Shown here piece by piece: positions 9,005 to 17,907 of a DNA stretch of 62,206 nucleotides. Source of the stretch: Actinomycetes bacterium (lineage in GTDB: Bacteria; Actinomycetota; Coriobacteriia; WRKU01; WQUG01); the NCBI GenBank assembly GCA_031272275.1, contig JAISUC010000005.1:1-62206 (forward strand), written 5' to 3'. Both the position numbers and the translations under genes were made by a program. The notes below the pieces were generated by a model. That model was not told the origin of the DNA, searched no databases, and saw only the letters and a program-made list of their open reading frames with translations. Numbering within the stretch: position 1 is the first letter of the stretch; every line of letters begins with the position of its first letter.

Positions 9005-10339
9005 ATGAAAACAAGGCACCTCTTTGGCAATGCGTGGGCGCCCGAAGACCGCCCGGAGGGTCCGCTGAGCGGCCTTCGCGTTTGCTACCTGAATGCAAAA
9101 CCGCTGACGCTTGATACCAATGGTTATCGAAAATCGTTTTCGCTGTATAATGCTGGCGCTGAAATTATTCAGGTCAGCGGTGCTGCAAAGCTGAATGCTG
9201 AGTGGGCGGAAACCCCTTTTGAATTCTTCCTTACCGGTGAGACTGAGGAACCCGAGTACATTAAGTGGAATCCCAGCACGAACAAAATTTGGCTACTACG
9301 CGTAGTGCATAACTTATGCGTAGAGAGCTTCGTGCGTATTATTTCGAGGCATAAACAAAGAAGCAAACGACTTGTGACGAGGTGGGTTGATGGAAAATGG
9401 CCCGCCATGCAGCGAGCGTTGATCAAGGCAAAGCCTGATGTCATTCATGTTACAAACTTATACTCTATTTACCCCGCTTTACGCGCCGCAGATGTTTTGG
9501 GTTGCCGACTCGTATATGACTCGCAAGAATACTGGAGAAGTGTCATTAAGGATCCCGTAAGCGCGGAGCTATTCCCCGCTGTTCGACACGAGGAGTGGTT
9601 GAAACTAGAAAAGGAAATGGTGAAAAAAGCAACAACAATTCTTGTTGTTGCCAATTCCCCCTATGACCCCGAGGTGTACGACCTCTCAAAAATTGTTGTG
9701 ATATATAACGGACCACTGAGTCGCGCAGATTCAGTTTCTCCTGTGCACTCTCCAATCAAGATACTGTTTCAAGGGCATTACAGCGGAGCAACAACCAATC
9801 TGCCTGTATTACTTGAGGCGGCACGATTGTTGAACCCTGATTTTGACATGTACTTTCAGGGAAGAGGCTTTGATGAAAGCGGCGTACTTGCTGAAAGGAT
9901 CCGTCAAAACCCCATCAGTAATGTGCATTTATTAGGCTCAGTGCCTTATGCACAAGTGATTGATGCTGCTTCGGCATTTGATGTCGGAATTTATCCGGCA
10001 AATAAATATGATAATGGTTTCTACAATCAGAACATTGAATACACGCTTCCGAACAAGCTATTTTCTTATATGGCGGCAGGATTGGTGTGTGCGTTTCCTG
10101 ATCTATACTCGTGTAAAAAGATAATTGAAAGCAAGCAAGCCGGAGGCGTTATCAGCGTTGATGATCCTGCGCGAATGGCAGCAGATATCAGGAAACTCTG
10201 TTCTGACACAGCAGCCGTACGGGCAATGAAACAAAATGCATGGGAAGCTGCATGTGAGTTTTTGTGGGAGAGGCAGGAAGAAAAACTAATTGCAGCCTAC
10301 TCGAAGTTGAAGGATGCCATGAAGCAGGACTGCTCATGA
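9005..10339 (+). CDS. GT4-like glycosyltransferase
   Basis: About 444 residues with a GT-B fold pattern: an N-terminal acceptor domain with PDVIHVTNLYSIYPAL and LVYDSQEYW, and a C-terminal donor domain with KILFQGHYSGATTNLPVLLEAARLL, FQGRGFDESG, HLLGSVPYAQVIDAASAFDVGIYPA and a PNKLFSYMAAGL motif. It is related to other glycosyltransferases of this island (17908-19107, 12681-13904, 11396-12658). I prefer the ATG at 9005, preceded by GGGAG, over the in-frame ATG at 8948. A TATAAT at 8957-8962 may give an internal promoter. The gene ends in an ATGA overlap with the next gene. Donor and acceptor are not predictable from sequence. Confidence 0.82.
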   Translation: MKTRHLFGNAWAPEDRPEGPLSGLRVCYLNAKPLTLDTNGYRKSFSLYNAGAEIIQVSGAAKLNAEWAETPFEFFLTGETEEPEYIKWNPSTNKIWLLRVVHNLCVESFVRIISRHKQRSKRLVTRWVDGKWPAMQRALIKAKPDVIHVTNLYSIYPALRAADVLGCRLVYDSQEYWRSVIKDPVSAELFPAVRHEEWLKLEKEMVKKATTILVVANSPYDPEVYDLSKIVVIYNGPLSRADSVSPVHSPIKILFQGHYSGATTNLPVLLEAARLLNPDFDMYFQGRGFDESGVLAERIRQNPISNVHLLGSVPYAQVIDAASAFDVGIYPANKYDNGFYNQNIEYTLPNKLFSYMAAGLVCAFPDLYSCKKIIESKQAGGVISVDDPARMAADIRKLCSDTAAVRAMKQNAWEAACEFLWERQEEKLIAAYSKLKDAMKQDCS

Positions 10340-11385
10340 AATCAAGCGTATTACGAGTCCTGCATGGTTCGGTGAACTTTGCCGATGAGCCCTACAGCTT
10401 GACACGTGGGTTGAAAGAGATAGGGGTCGAAGCCTCGCTCTTCACGAATCGTAACACGAGCTTCAGTCATGACGGAGACATAACGCTACCTGTTAAGCCG
10501 GATGATGGGCACCTGTTGACGCACTGGCGGGAGCTATTGTTTTGCATGACACAGCTACCTCGCTATGACGTTATTCACTACCATTCCAGTAATACGATTA
10601 TTCCGCACCCCTCACGTCGCCTGACGCGTTTTTTCGAGCTTGATCCGGAGAAGCGGCGAGGACAGGTTGTTGTGTCAACGTTTCATGGCACTGACGTCCG
10701 CGAACTGTCTGTTTCCGATGCCCTGTATCGGGATGAGATTGCACCGGGCACGCTCCGCTACATGGAGCAGGACTTTGCCGCCATGCTCGCATACTCCGAT
10801 CTTTGCTATGTGCCGACGGCCGACCTATTGCATTTGGTTCCGGGATCACAGCTGCTACCTCAAAGTGTTTTAGGACTTGCTGAGACCACCCCACGTCCCA
10901 GTCCGGGCCATTTGCCGCTGACAATCCTGCATGCACCCTCAAACAGAAAAACCAAGGGAACTGATCGTATTATTCGTGTCGTCGAAGAGCTTATTGCCAA
11001 GGGGTATGAGTTACGATTTGTGCTCTTGGAGAACTGTCCTCACGATGAGGTTTTACGGCATATGGACGCAGCTGATATCGTAATCGACCAGGTGGTGATG
11101 CGATGGTACTGCGTGGTATCGGTCGAGGCTGCGGTTCGTGCAAAGGCCGTGGTGGTGCATTGCGACCCCGAATATATCAAGCAGTCATCCATGCCCCCTC
11201 CTCCCTTTCAGGACGCGACGGAGGCAACCTTGAAGCACTGTTTGATAGACCTGTACAACAACCGCGAAAGACTGGGGGAGTGGGGGATGCATAATCGGCG
11301 TTTTGTTCTGGAACGGCATGATCCCCTTGTTAATGCCCGTCGGGTGGTCAGTGACTACCAACGCCTACTGAACACTAGGCGCTGA
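10336..11385 (+). CDS. Putative glycosyltransferase, paralogue of the gene at 13897
   Basis: 349 residues, starting at an ATG inside the stop of the upstream gene. It shares its whole layout with the protein at 13897-14952: RVLHGSVNFADEP near the start, LPRYDVIHYH, VSTFHGTDVREL, LLPQSV, LTILHAPSNRKTKGTDRI, ADIVIDQVVMRWYCVVSVEA and a C-terminal helix. The HAPSNRKTKGT segment sits where GT4 enzymes bind the donor nucleotide, so a GT-B glycosyltransferase is likely. The pair forms a small subfamily of its own in this locus. Donor and acceptor cannot be inferred. It is the last gene of the rightward run and ends 10 bp before a convergent gene. Confidence 0.7.
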   Translation: MKSSVLRVLHGSVNFADEPYSLTRGLKEIGVEASLFTNRNTSFSHDGDITLPVKPDDGHLLTHWRELLFCMTQLPRYDVIHYHSSNTIIPHPSRRLTRFFELDPEKRRGQVVVSTFHGTDVRELSVSDALYRDEIAPGTLRYMEQDFAAMLAYSDLCYVPTADLLHLVPGSQLLPQSVLGLAETTPRPSPGHLPLTILHAPSNRKTKGTDRIIRVVEELIAKGYELRFVLLENCPHDEVLRHMDAADIVIDQVVMRWYCVVSVEAAVRAKAVVVHCDPEYIKQSSMPPPPFQDATEATLKHCLIDLYNNRERLGEWGMHNRRFVLERHDPLVNARRVVSDYQRLLNTRR

Positions 11386-11395
11386 CAACGATAGT

Positions 11396-12658
11396 TTACA
11401 CCGGTTTGGTGAGGAGTGCGTCAATAGCGGCGATGTAGTCTTTCACTGCGTTTTCCCAGTAGTAGTGAGGTGCACAATGTAGGGCGTGTTGCTTCTTTTT
11501 GAATATGACTTCAGGCTGAGCTATGACTTTTTCCAGTGATGCTGCACATCGTTTCGGGTCAGTGGTGTCGATTAAGAAACCGAACTTATCGAATTCCGGC
11601 CAATTGCGAATGCTCGCAAGTGGCGCGGTTCCAAGAGCAAGGCCTGCTGCCAAAAAGACAAAAAAGCGGTGACCTCTCCCGTGGTCGTGGTTGGGATTAT
11701 TGGGTCCTATGGGGTTTACGCCGATATCGTGATCGATGGCGATCTGCACGGCTTTGTCAGGGGCAAATCTACCGGTAAAGCTGACAATGTCGTTCACCTG
11801 AAGGTCGAGCGCAAGTTGATGTAGGCGCTTCTCCGTATTCTTGTCCCCACCTCCCTGGATGGTGAGGAGTGCCTTTCCACGTAAATGAACCATCGCTTTG
11901 ATGAGTAGCTCTTCATTGCCCCCGGGACGCAGTGAAGCCTGAGACAGTAATCGGATGGGTTGATGGACTTCGCAAGGCGTAATCTTATCAGGGATCATAC
12001 TTACCCCATTTAACAGGGTGACACGCTGTGCGGTGGTGCCATAGCGCTCAAAAAGGTCATCACAACCCCATTTTTCCGGGGAAGTTATGAGGCGTACCTT
12101 ACGTAAGAAGGTTTGCTCGATCTTCGTAACTAATTCTTGAGTTTTTCTATCTGAGAAATACCCGTCAAAGCACTCGTAGGCATCATACGCCAATACTGCG
12201 CCGGTCTTTTCAGCGACTTCTGCGGCGGTGGCAAGGGTATACAGGTCGTTTGCTTGGATGAGGTCCGGTTTATATGCGGTGGCGTAGTTCGCCTGACTAC
12301 GCGAGTGGAACAGCTGTCGGTAGATGGTCTTTTTGCTGTGCCGCAGCAGCCATTCCCGCGAGAGGTTAGCGGCAATACGAACGGGGCGCCACATATGCGG
12401 CTGCCCCCAGTTCTGGAATCGGACAATCCGGTCACGTGCCAGGCATACGACTTCAAACGTCTCGTTCACGTCCGGTTTTGTTATGCTCCCGGACCCCGGA
12501 ATCAAGGAATCGTCAAACCCCAAGAGTAAGACCCGGTAACCTGCACCCGACAGCGAACGGGCTTCCTGTAACGCTCGCGTATCCGAAAGCGGATTTCGCG
12601 CACTGAGAATGCAGATCCTTTTGGTATCGGCGTTGCGTTTGCTGGAAGGTGAGTCCAT
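11396..12658 (-). CDS. GT4-like glycosyltransferase (leaderless start likely)
   Basis: 420 residues with GT-B features: ICILSARNPLSDTRALQEARSL at the N-terminus, PDLIQANDLYTLATAAEVAEK, LAYDAYECF, PIRLLSQASLRPGGNEELLIKAM, LTIQGGGDKNTEKRL, SFTGRFAPDKAVQIAIDHDIG and FFVFLAAGLALG. It is paralogous to the divergent gene at 12681. The ATG at 12658 lies exactly 7 nt after a TATACT (12671-12666) and has no ribosome site, so the mRNA is probably leaderless. A longer reading to 12778 would run through the promoter and is not preferred. Specificity is unknown. Confidence 0.78.
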   Translation of the reverse strand: MDSPSSKRNADTKRICILSARNPLSDTRALQEARSLSGAGYRVLLLGFDDSLIPGSGSITKPDVNETFEVVCLARDRIVRFQNWGQPHMWRPVRIAANLSREWLLRHSKKTIYRQLFHSRSQANYATAYKPDLIQANDLYTLATAAEVAEKTGAVLAYDAYECFDGYFSDRKTQELVTKIEQTFLRKVRLITSPEKWGCDDLFERYGTTAQRVTLLNGVSMIPDKITPCEVHQPIRLLSQASLRPGGNEELLIKAMVHLRGKALLTIQGGGDKNTEKRLHQLALDLQVNDIVSFTGRFAPDKAVQIAIDHDIGVNPIGPNNPNHDHGRGHRFFVFLAAGLALGTAPLASIRNWPEFDKFGFLIDTTDPKRCAASLEKVIAQPEVIFKKKQHALHCAPHYYWENAVKDYIAAIDALLTKPV

Positions 12659-12665
12659 GTACACC

Positions 12666-12673
12666 AGTATAAT
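12666..12673. promoter_or_regulatory. Symmetric divergent promoter core (overlapping -10 elements)
   Basis: The octamer AGTATAAT reads TATAAT on the plus strand (12668-12673) and TATACT on the minus strand (12671-12666). The minus-strand ATG at 12658 and the plus-strand GTG at 12681 are each exactly 7 nt from the nearer edge of their own -10 element, the distance expected if transcription starts on the first base of the start codon. No good -35 box is visible on either side. Confidence 0.6.
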
Positions 12674-12680
12674 GGATGCC

Positions 12681-13904
12681 GTGATTTCAGGAAACAAAAA
12701 CCTTACCGAATCGGGTTTACTTGCGGGTACGCGCGTAACCATGCTGACGCCGATGCCGGTTGAATCTGACTCGCGCATTCACAAGGAGTGTCAGGCGCTC
12801 AAACAGGCGGGCGCAGAAGTCACGGTCATTTCGTTGGGAACAGATCCTGCATGGACGTCACCCTACTTTCGGTCGGTCTCGGTCCCCTTTCCACCCACCA
12901 GGCAAATACCGCAGGGCGCTCAGGTGTCGGTGATTGCCTCGCCTTTCCGTAAAGCCGGTGGTTTTCTGCGCCAGAAAGCGCATGAAACCGCGATTCGTGC
13001 CGCTTTGGACCGGCATCCTGCCGACATCTATCACGCTCATGACTTGCCATCATTGCTTTATATCCAACCGCACGTGACGAAGACGAATCACCCCTTTATC
13101 TATGATTCACACGAGATATGGCTGCAATTACCCGGAACGGATATCAGGTCGAGTGATTATCGTCGCCTTTCAGTCGCCGAAGCAGCCGGAATACGCGATG
13201 CAGCTTCATTCATTACCGTGAGCCCCTGTTATGCAGAATACTTCGCGCGAACCTACCAATGTGAACCACCAAGCATAATTGCGAATGCACCCACCGAAAT
13301 GGCAGAACAGGCAACGGAAGTGCATCGGCCCGTGCGTTTGCTCAGCCAGAGTAATCCCCGTCCGGAAACAAATGATGAGTCACTGGTGCGTGCGATGCAA
13401 TACCTGCGCGGCACAGCCGTTTTGACTATCCAAGGTGGGCTGAAAGGGAATGACTACATCACATACCTGCGGGAACTGGTACAGGCAGAAGGATTAGGGG
13501 ACTGTGTCTTTTTTTCGGGGGAGTACGTCCCGGAACAATCTGTGCTGATTGCACAGGATCATGACATCGGGGTTGCAGTATACCCGGTCGACAGTAGCAG
13601 TTTCGACCTAACCTTACCGATACGATTCTTTGTGTACATGGCGGCCGGATTGGCTATGGCAATGCCCCCGGCGACGGCATTCCGTGCGTTTCCCGGCTTT
13701 TCGGAATTTGGCATAACGCTCGGTGGTGTTTCTCCGCAGGAAATCGCACATTCGCTCATGATGCTGTTGGGCGATCGGAATCAGATCACCCGCATGAAAC
13801 AACGCTCTCTGGAGCATGGACGACAGTGGACCTGGGATCGGCAGGCGGCACGATTGGTTGAACTGTATGCTCAGGTACTGAGGGACAGGCAGAGGTATGA
13901 GTGA
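12681..13904 (+). CDS. GT4-like glycosyltransferase (leaderless GTG start likely)
   Basis: 407 residues from the GTG at 12681; an ATG at 12672 overlaps the -10 TATAAT and could not be used from that promoter. Features: RVTMLTPMPVESDSRIHKE, PADIYHAHDLPSLLYI, FIYDSHEIW, RPVRLLSQSNPRPETNDESL, LTIQGGLKGNDY, and FFVYMAAGLAMAMP. The gene is paralogous to the divergent gene at 11396-12658. Where the paralogue has SFTGRFAPDKA, this protein has FFSGEYVPEQS, encoded by an exact copy of the 16-bp repeat described in the findings. The 3' end overlaps the next gene by 8 bp. Confidence 0.78.
   Translation: MISGNKNLTESGLLAGTRVTMLTPMPVESDSRIHKECQALKQAGAEVTVISLGTDPAWTSPYFRSVSVPFPPTRQIPQGAQVSVIASPFRKAGGFLRQKAHETAIRAALDRHPADIYHAHDLPSLLYIQPHVTKTNHPFIYDSHEIWLQLPGTDIRSSDYRRLSVAEAAGIRDAASFITVSPCYAEYFARTYQCEPPSIIANAPTEMAEQATEVHRPVRLLSQSNPRPETNDESLVRAMQYLRGTAVLTIQGGLKGNDYITYLRELVQAEGLGDCVFFSGEYVPEQSVLIAQDHDIGVAVYPVDSSSFDLTLPIRFFVYMAAGLAMAMPPATAFRAFPGFSEFGITLGGVSPQEIAHSLMMLLGDRNQITRMKQRSLEHGRQWTWDRQAARLVELYAQVLRDRQRYE
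13517..13532 (+). repeat. 16-bp motif copy (exact)
   Basis: GGGGGAGTACGTCCCG inside a glycosyltransferase gene, encoding GEYVP. The only copy left of 32 kb. Confidence 0.9.
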
Positions 13905-14952
13905 CAAACGATTGCGAATTCTCCACGCCCCACTTAATATTGCGAGCGATCCGTCCACACTCGTGAATGCCTTGAACCGGTTGGGACAAGATGCGGATTT
14001 GGCAATCATCGCGCATAATCCGCTTGTAGTGGATGGAAATATCGACCTGAGTTTTCGTGGCGATAATAAGCTCGTCAGACAGCTTAGGAAATATCAGTTT
14101 TGCAAGAATGAGCTTCCGAAGTACGATGTGTTGCATTATCATTTTGGCCGCTCGATCCTCGATTACGGACAAGGTGTATTCTCTTTGATGGATTTCAAAC
14201 AGGCGGCGCGCAGGAATACGCCACTTTTTGTGACGTTCCATGGATGCGAGGTGCGCAACCTGCAACCGGGTGGGTGCCCTTTTGATTGCCCGGAACGTGC
14301 TTGCGAAATGATGAACACAACGGGGCGTACTGATTATATACGTCGGACAGCGGATCTGTGTTTTGTTACTACGCCAGATTTGTTACCTGCGTTGCCGAAT
14401 GCACAGTTATTGCCACAGAGTGTTGATGGTATTCAATCCGCACCCTATTTGCCCCCGAATGCCCATGGGACGCTTAAGATACTTCACGCGCCAAGTGCCC
14501 CGGCAAGAAAAGGTACCGAACACATTGTGTCTGCCGTGAATTGCCTGAAGTCTGAAGGCTTTGATCTTGACTTGTGCGTTCTGACCGGCGTTTCGCACGG
14601 AGTGGTTCTCTCAGAGATGAGAAAGTGTGATCTCTTTATCGATCAGCTGGTGACACCGTGGTACGGTGTAGCTTCCGTGGAAGCAGCATCATTCGGAAAG
14701 CCTGTTATGACTGCCATAGGAAGCGAATACGTGAAGCTGTCCGGATTGGCTGCTCCACCATTTATCAGTACTTTCAAAGAGCGCATAACGGATGACCTGC
14801 GAGCCCTGATCATCGATAGGCAGGTTCTTGCTGAAATAGGTAAACGTTGCAGAGATTTCGTGCGAAAGCGACACTCGTCCGAACAGAACGCTCGGCACCT
14901 ACTGAGTATATATCGTCAGGCAATCGATAGCAGGCAGAAAGGTTGCTGCTAG
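13897..14952 (+). CDS. Putative glycosyltransferase, paralogue of the gene at 10336
   Basis: 351 residues, overlapping the previous gene. It matches the protein at 10336-11385 through its length: RILHAPLNIASDPSTLVNALNRL, LPKYDVLHYHFG, VTFHGCEVRNL, LLPQSVDG, KILHAPSAPARKGTEHI, CDLFIDQLVTPWYGVASVEA. A segment with three cysteines (CPFDCPERAC) follows the FHGCEVRN motif and is absent from the paralogue, where the corresponding region is DALYRDEIAPG. A GT-B transferase is the best guess. The 3' end overlaps the convergent acyltransferase gene by 4 bp. Confidence 0.68.
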   Translation: MSDKRLRILHAPLNIASDPSTLVNALNRLGQDADLAIIAHNPLVVDGNIDLSFRGDNKLVRQLRKYQFCKNELPKYDVLHYHFGRSILDYGQGVFSLMDFKQAARRNTPLFVTFHGCEVRNLQPGGCPFDCPERACEMMNTTGRTDYIRRTADLCFVTTPDLLPALPNAQLLPQSVDGIQSAPYLPPNAHGTLKILHAPSAPARKGTEHIVSAVNCLKSEGFDLDLCVLTGVSHGVVLSEMRKCDLFIDQLVTPWYGVASVEAASFGKPVMTAIGSEYVKLSGLAAPPFISTFKERITDDLRALIIDRQVLAEIGKRCRDFVRKRHSSEQNARHLLSIYRQAIDSRQKGCC

Positions 14953-15839
14953 CGTTTTTTCAGGGTCTTGGCCGGATTACCGACTGCCAGTGCATTGTCC
15001 GGTTGAGAGCGAACAACAACAGCACCGATGCCGATCGTAGTGTTTTCCCCGACAGATACAAAGGGTTTCAACAGTGCCCCTATTCCAACATAAGCATTGT
15101 CGGCGATGGTGACAAACCCTGCGAGAATTGCGCTACCGGCAATTACCGCATTCCGTCCGACGACCGAATCGTGGCCGATGGCAACGTGCCCATCGATTTT
15201 CGCGTATTCTCCGATTGTGGTACTGCGTGACTGACCTCGATTAACCCGAGTGAATTCAGAAATGTGTACATGGTCGCCAATTGTCACTTCACTCAGAGCG
15301 TAGATAGGGACTCGGTTTCCGTCCGCATCAAGGGTATTGGTGAAAGAAGGCGCTCCGATTACCGTGTATTCGCCGATGTCGCAGTATTCACCGATGCATG
15401 CGTGGTGAATACGTGCTCCGCCGCGTATCCGGGTGCCTGCTCCAATTATTACCTTATGATCGATGAAAGCCCCCGATTCGATCAGGACATTATCGCCGAT
15501 TTCTGCTGAGGTACTTATGGTTGCCCCATTCACCATTTGGTATTCTGCGGTACTCAGTTGTTCGTTCTCCCGATCATAGAGTATTTTCGAAAGGAGCCCG
15601 TAATCAGCTAAAAGATGCTTCGAATAGATAACTGTGTTCGATTCCGCGATTGCGTCGTCCAGGAGCATTCCCTCCTCAAGCATAACGACGCAATTGCGTG
15701 TCTGATCAAGCTTATGTAGGCGGTTTTCCAGCTTTTTACCGACGTACAGTACCGTATTGTCCTGTGGGCAGTCGATAAACGATACGCCCTCAATCTTGCC
15801 TGCAAGCGATTGGTAATCCACGGTGTCATTAATTATCAT
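14949..15839 (-). CDS. LpxD-like hexapeptide-repeat acyltransferase with extra N-terminal domain
   Basis: 296 residues. The C-terminal two thirds is a left-handed beta-helix of hexapeptide repeats (IGAGTRIRGGARIHH, IGEYCDIGEYTVIGAP, IGEYAKIDGHVAIGHDSVVGRNAVIAG), ending in a NPAK-type tail as in sugar O/N-acyltransferases. The GHDS segment holds the likely catalytic histidine. The first about 110 residues are distinct and unrecognised. The start is the ATG at 15839, preceded by GAGGAA. It lies just downstream of an acyl carrier protein and an adenylating enzyme in one operon, so its acyl donor is probably the ACP-bound acid made by them. The acceptor is expected to be a nucleotide or lipid-linked sugar of the surface glycan. 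Confidence 0.8.
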   Translation of the reverse strand: MIINDTVDYQSLAGKIEGVSFIDCPQDNTVLYVGKKLENRLHKLDQTRNCVVMLEEGMLLDDAIAESNTVIYSKHLLADYGLLSKILYDRENEQLSTAEYQMVNGATISTSAEIGDNVLIESGAFIDHKVIIGAGTRIRGGARIHHACIGEYCDIGEYTVIGAPSFTNTLDADGNRVPIYALSEVTIGDHVHISEFTRVNRGQSRSTTIGEYAKIDGHVAIGHDSVVGRNAVIAGSAILAGFVTIADNAYVGIGALLKPFVSVGENTTIGIGAVVVRSQPDNALAVGNPAKTLKKR

Positions 15840-15847
15840 AGCGTTCC

Positions 15848-16093
15848 TCAAGCCCTCGTCTTCGCTTTGATGAAGTCCGTGATCTCGTTTATGGTTTCCA
15901 GGGGAGTTTCGACCGCTTCGTCCGGCGTGATGGTGAAATGCCAGTTGGTTTCAATGTAATCAAAGAACTCCGCTGCGCCCAAGGAGTCGATGATGTCCGT
16001 GGCAAACAAATCTGTCGAATAGTTGTCAGGATTGTTTTCAAGCCCGAACTTTCTTTCAATGTACGAACCAAGTGTATACTCGATGGTTTCCAT
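15848..16093 (-). CDS. Acyl carrier protein (operon of A-domain and acyltransferase)
   Basis: 81 residues, the usual ACP length, strongly acidic, with the phosphopantetheine attachment motif DSLGAAEF (the serine follows the aspartate). AAAGGGAAA precedes the ATG. It sits between an adenylation-domain protein and a hexapeptide acyltransferase, all on the minus strand with short gaps, forming a three-gene load-carry-transfer module. It is more likely dedicated to this pathway than the housekeeping fatty-acid ACP because no fatty-acid synthesis genes are near. Confidence 0.88.
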   Translation of the reverse strand: METIEYTLGSYIERKFGLENNPDNYSTDLFATDIIDSLGAAEFFDYIETNWHFTITPDEAVETPLETINEITDFIKAKTRA

Positions 16094-16134
16094 GCTGATT
16101 TCCCTTTCTTCAGATCGGTTCGGATCGGCGGTTG

Positions 16135-17721
16135 CTATTCCGACAGAAACATCTCGCGCAGCTTCAGGCGGTGTGCTTTGCCGCTGGGGGTCAGTGGCAT
16201 CTCTTCCAGTACCTGAATGCGGTGCAGCATCATGTATGCCGGCAGGGTTTCCTTGAGTTGCGTATTGATATCCTTCAGCAGGGATCCCATATTACCTGTT
16301 TGAACGTCTTCCTGAAACACCGCGAAGAGAACCAGTTCCTCGTTCACTTGGTCGTAGAGGACGCATCCCGTGACGATTTCATCGATGCCTGCGATCGCCA
16401 TGTCGATCTCACCCAGCTCAATGCGATTTCCTCGGTATTGAATCTGACTGTCATTTCGTCCTTTTACCGTGATCAAGCCATCCGTATCCATAACCCCGAT
16501 ATCTCCGGTGTGAAGCATGATTTCACGATATGCCCGGTTGAAAGGATTCTGTACAAAAACACGTGATGTCAGATCCGGGTTATTCCAGTATCCCGAAGCC
16601 AGACCGGTGCCGCATGCGCACACTTCTCCCACTTCGCCGGGGGAAGCCAAAGTACCATCGGGATTGACGATGAATGCACGCATGTTTTTGCAGGGAACAC
16701 CTGCGGGTATGGCCTCGTTGTCGTCGTAGGGACGATCGACGATATAGTGTAGTAATGCGGATGTGGTCTCCGTCATGCCGTACAGGTTAATGAATTGTGC
16801 CTGGGGTACCGCACGTCTCCACACATTCAGAGTGGCGTTCGAAGTGAGTTCCCCCCCAAAGAAACAATTTTTGAGATCGGGCAGCTCTGTGTTGTCCAAA
16901 GCGCCTATCTTCACAATGCTTTTCATGATGGCGGGCCCCCATAAAAAACCGGTGACTTTGTTATCGATGAGGTACTGCGGGATTGTTTGCGGGAAACGGA
17001 AGATCTTATCCGGCATGGTAATCAGTTTTCCCCCACTAAGGGTAACCGAAAAGATATCGAAAACCGAGCTCACAAAGTGAAATGCCGCCTGTCCACCCAA
17101 AACCGTATCAGTACCAAAGTTGAAGGTGTCGACAATCCAATTGGCATAATCAATGACCGAGCGATGGCTGAGCGTAACCCCTTTGGGATCTCCTGTAGAT
17201 CCGGATGTAAACATGATGATAGCGGGGTCGGTGTCACAAACCTTATTCAGCCCCTCCAGGACAACAGATAGATCGTCCGATGTGACGAGTTCAGCACTGA
17301 TTGAGTCAATGTCGATGCAGGTAAGACTGTCACCGAATTCCGCACGGAGCCGTTTGCAGCCGGCAGAATCGGTGATAACGTATCGTGCTCCGGAAATATC
17401 TCGCATGCGCCGTATGCGTTCCATGGGCTGTGTATAATCGACAGGAACATAGGGGTTACAGCTGTATATGCAGCCAAAAAAGGCGGGAATACACGTCGAT
17501 CCTTTTGGCAGATATACCAAGATGGGTTTTCCCGGATTGAGGTTACCATTCTCGTGCACACACCTATTTGCCTCGGAATCATTGGCGCGAATTGTCAGAG
17601 CAAGCTGAACTGCCGTATTATGTGCGCACGAAAACGAGATGGAATTGAACTGATCTTCATATCCAACCGCATGGGGGTGATTTCGCGCAGTTTCCACCAG
17701 TAGCATTGCAACCGTGTTCAT
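16135..17721 (-). CDS. AMP-forming adenylation enzyme (DltA / NRPS A-domain-like)
   Basis: 528 residues of the ANL superfamily: P-loop FTSGSTGDPKGVTLSHRS, NLYGMTETT, HTGDIGVMDTDGLITVKGRND, and the C-terminal lysine region PLTPSGKAHRLKL. It lacks a condensation or carrier domain, so it is a stand-alone activator, with the carrier being the ACP encoded just downstream. It would adenylate an amino or carboxylic acid and load it on the ACP. A GAGGAG site precedes the ATG. The promoter is the symmetric AGTATAAT at 17761. The substrate cannot be read with confidence from sequence. Confidence 0.85.
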   Translation of the reverse strand: MNTVAMLLVETARNHPHAVGYEDQFNSISFSCAHNTAVQLALTIRANDSEANRCVHENGNLNPGKPILVYLPKGSTCIPAFFGCIYSCNPYVPVDYTQPMERIRRMRDISGARYVITDSAGCKRLRAEFGDSLTCIDIDSISAELVTSDDLSVVLEGLNKVCDTDPAIIMFTSGSTGDPKGVTLSHRSVIDYANWIVDTFNFGTDTVLGGQAAFHFVSSVFDIFSVTLSGGKLITMPDKIFRFPQTIPQYLIDNKVTGFLWGPAIMKSIVKIGALDNTELPDLKNCFFGGELTSNATLNVWRRAVPQAQFINLYGMTETTSALLHYIVDRPYDDNEAIPAGVPCKNMRAFIVNPDGTLASPGEVGEVCACGTGLASGYWNNPDLTSRVFVQNPFNRAYREIMLHTGDIGVMDTDGLITVKGRNDSQIQYRGNRIELGEIDMAIAGIDEIVTGCVLYDQVNEELVLFAVFQEDVQTGNMGSLLKDINTQLKETLPAYMMLHRIQVLEEMPLTPSGKAHRLKLREMFLSE

Positions 17722-17760
17722 TCAGTCTCCTCAAAACAGAAATGGCAGTGAGCGTTAATC

Positions 17761-17768
17761 AGTATAAT
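17761..17768. promoter_or_regulatory. Symmetric divergent promoter core
   Basis: AGTATAAT gives TATACT for the leftward acyl-module operon (17766-17761) and TATAAT for the rightward glycosyltransferase at 17908 (17763-17768). Both genes here have real leaders with ribosome sites (GAGGAG; GGAGAGAG), unlike the pair at 12.67 kb. Confidence 0.5.
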
Positions 17769-17907
17769 ACATTAAGCCGCCGTATTCCCCGCGTTTCGCA
17801 ACGGGATAACTGTATGCGGCTGTATTATCAAGAACCGACACGCAGGTGAGTTACGAACCCCTGTCTAGGGATAGGCAAACAAGTGCTTAGGATGACGGAG
17901 AGAGACC

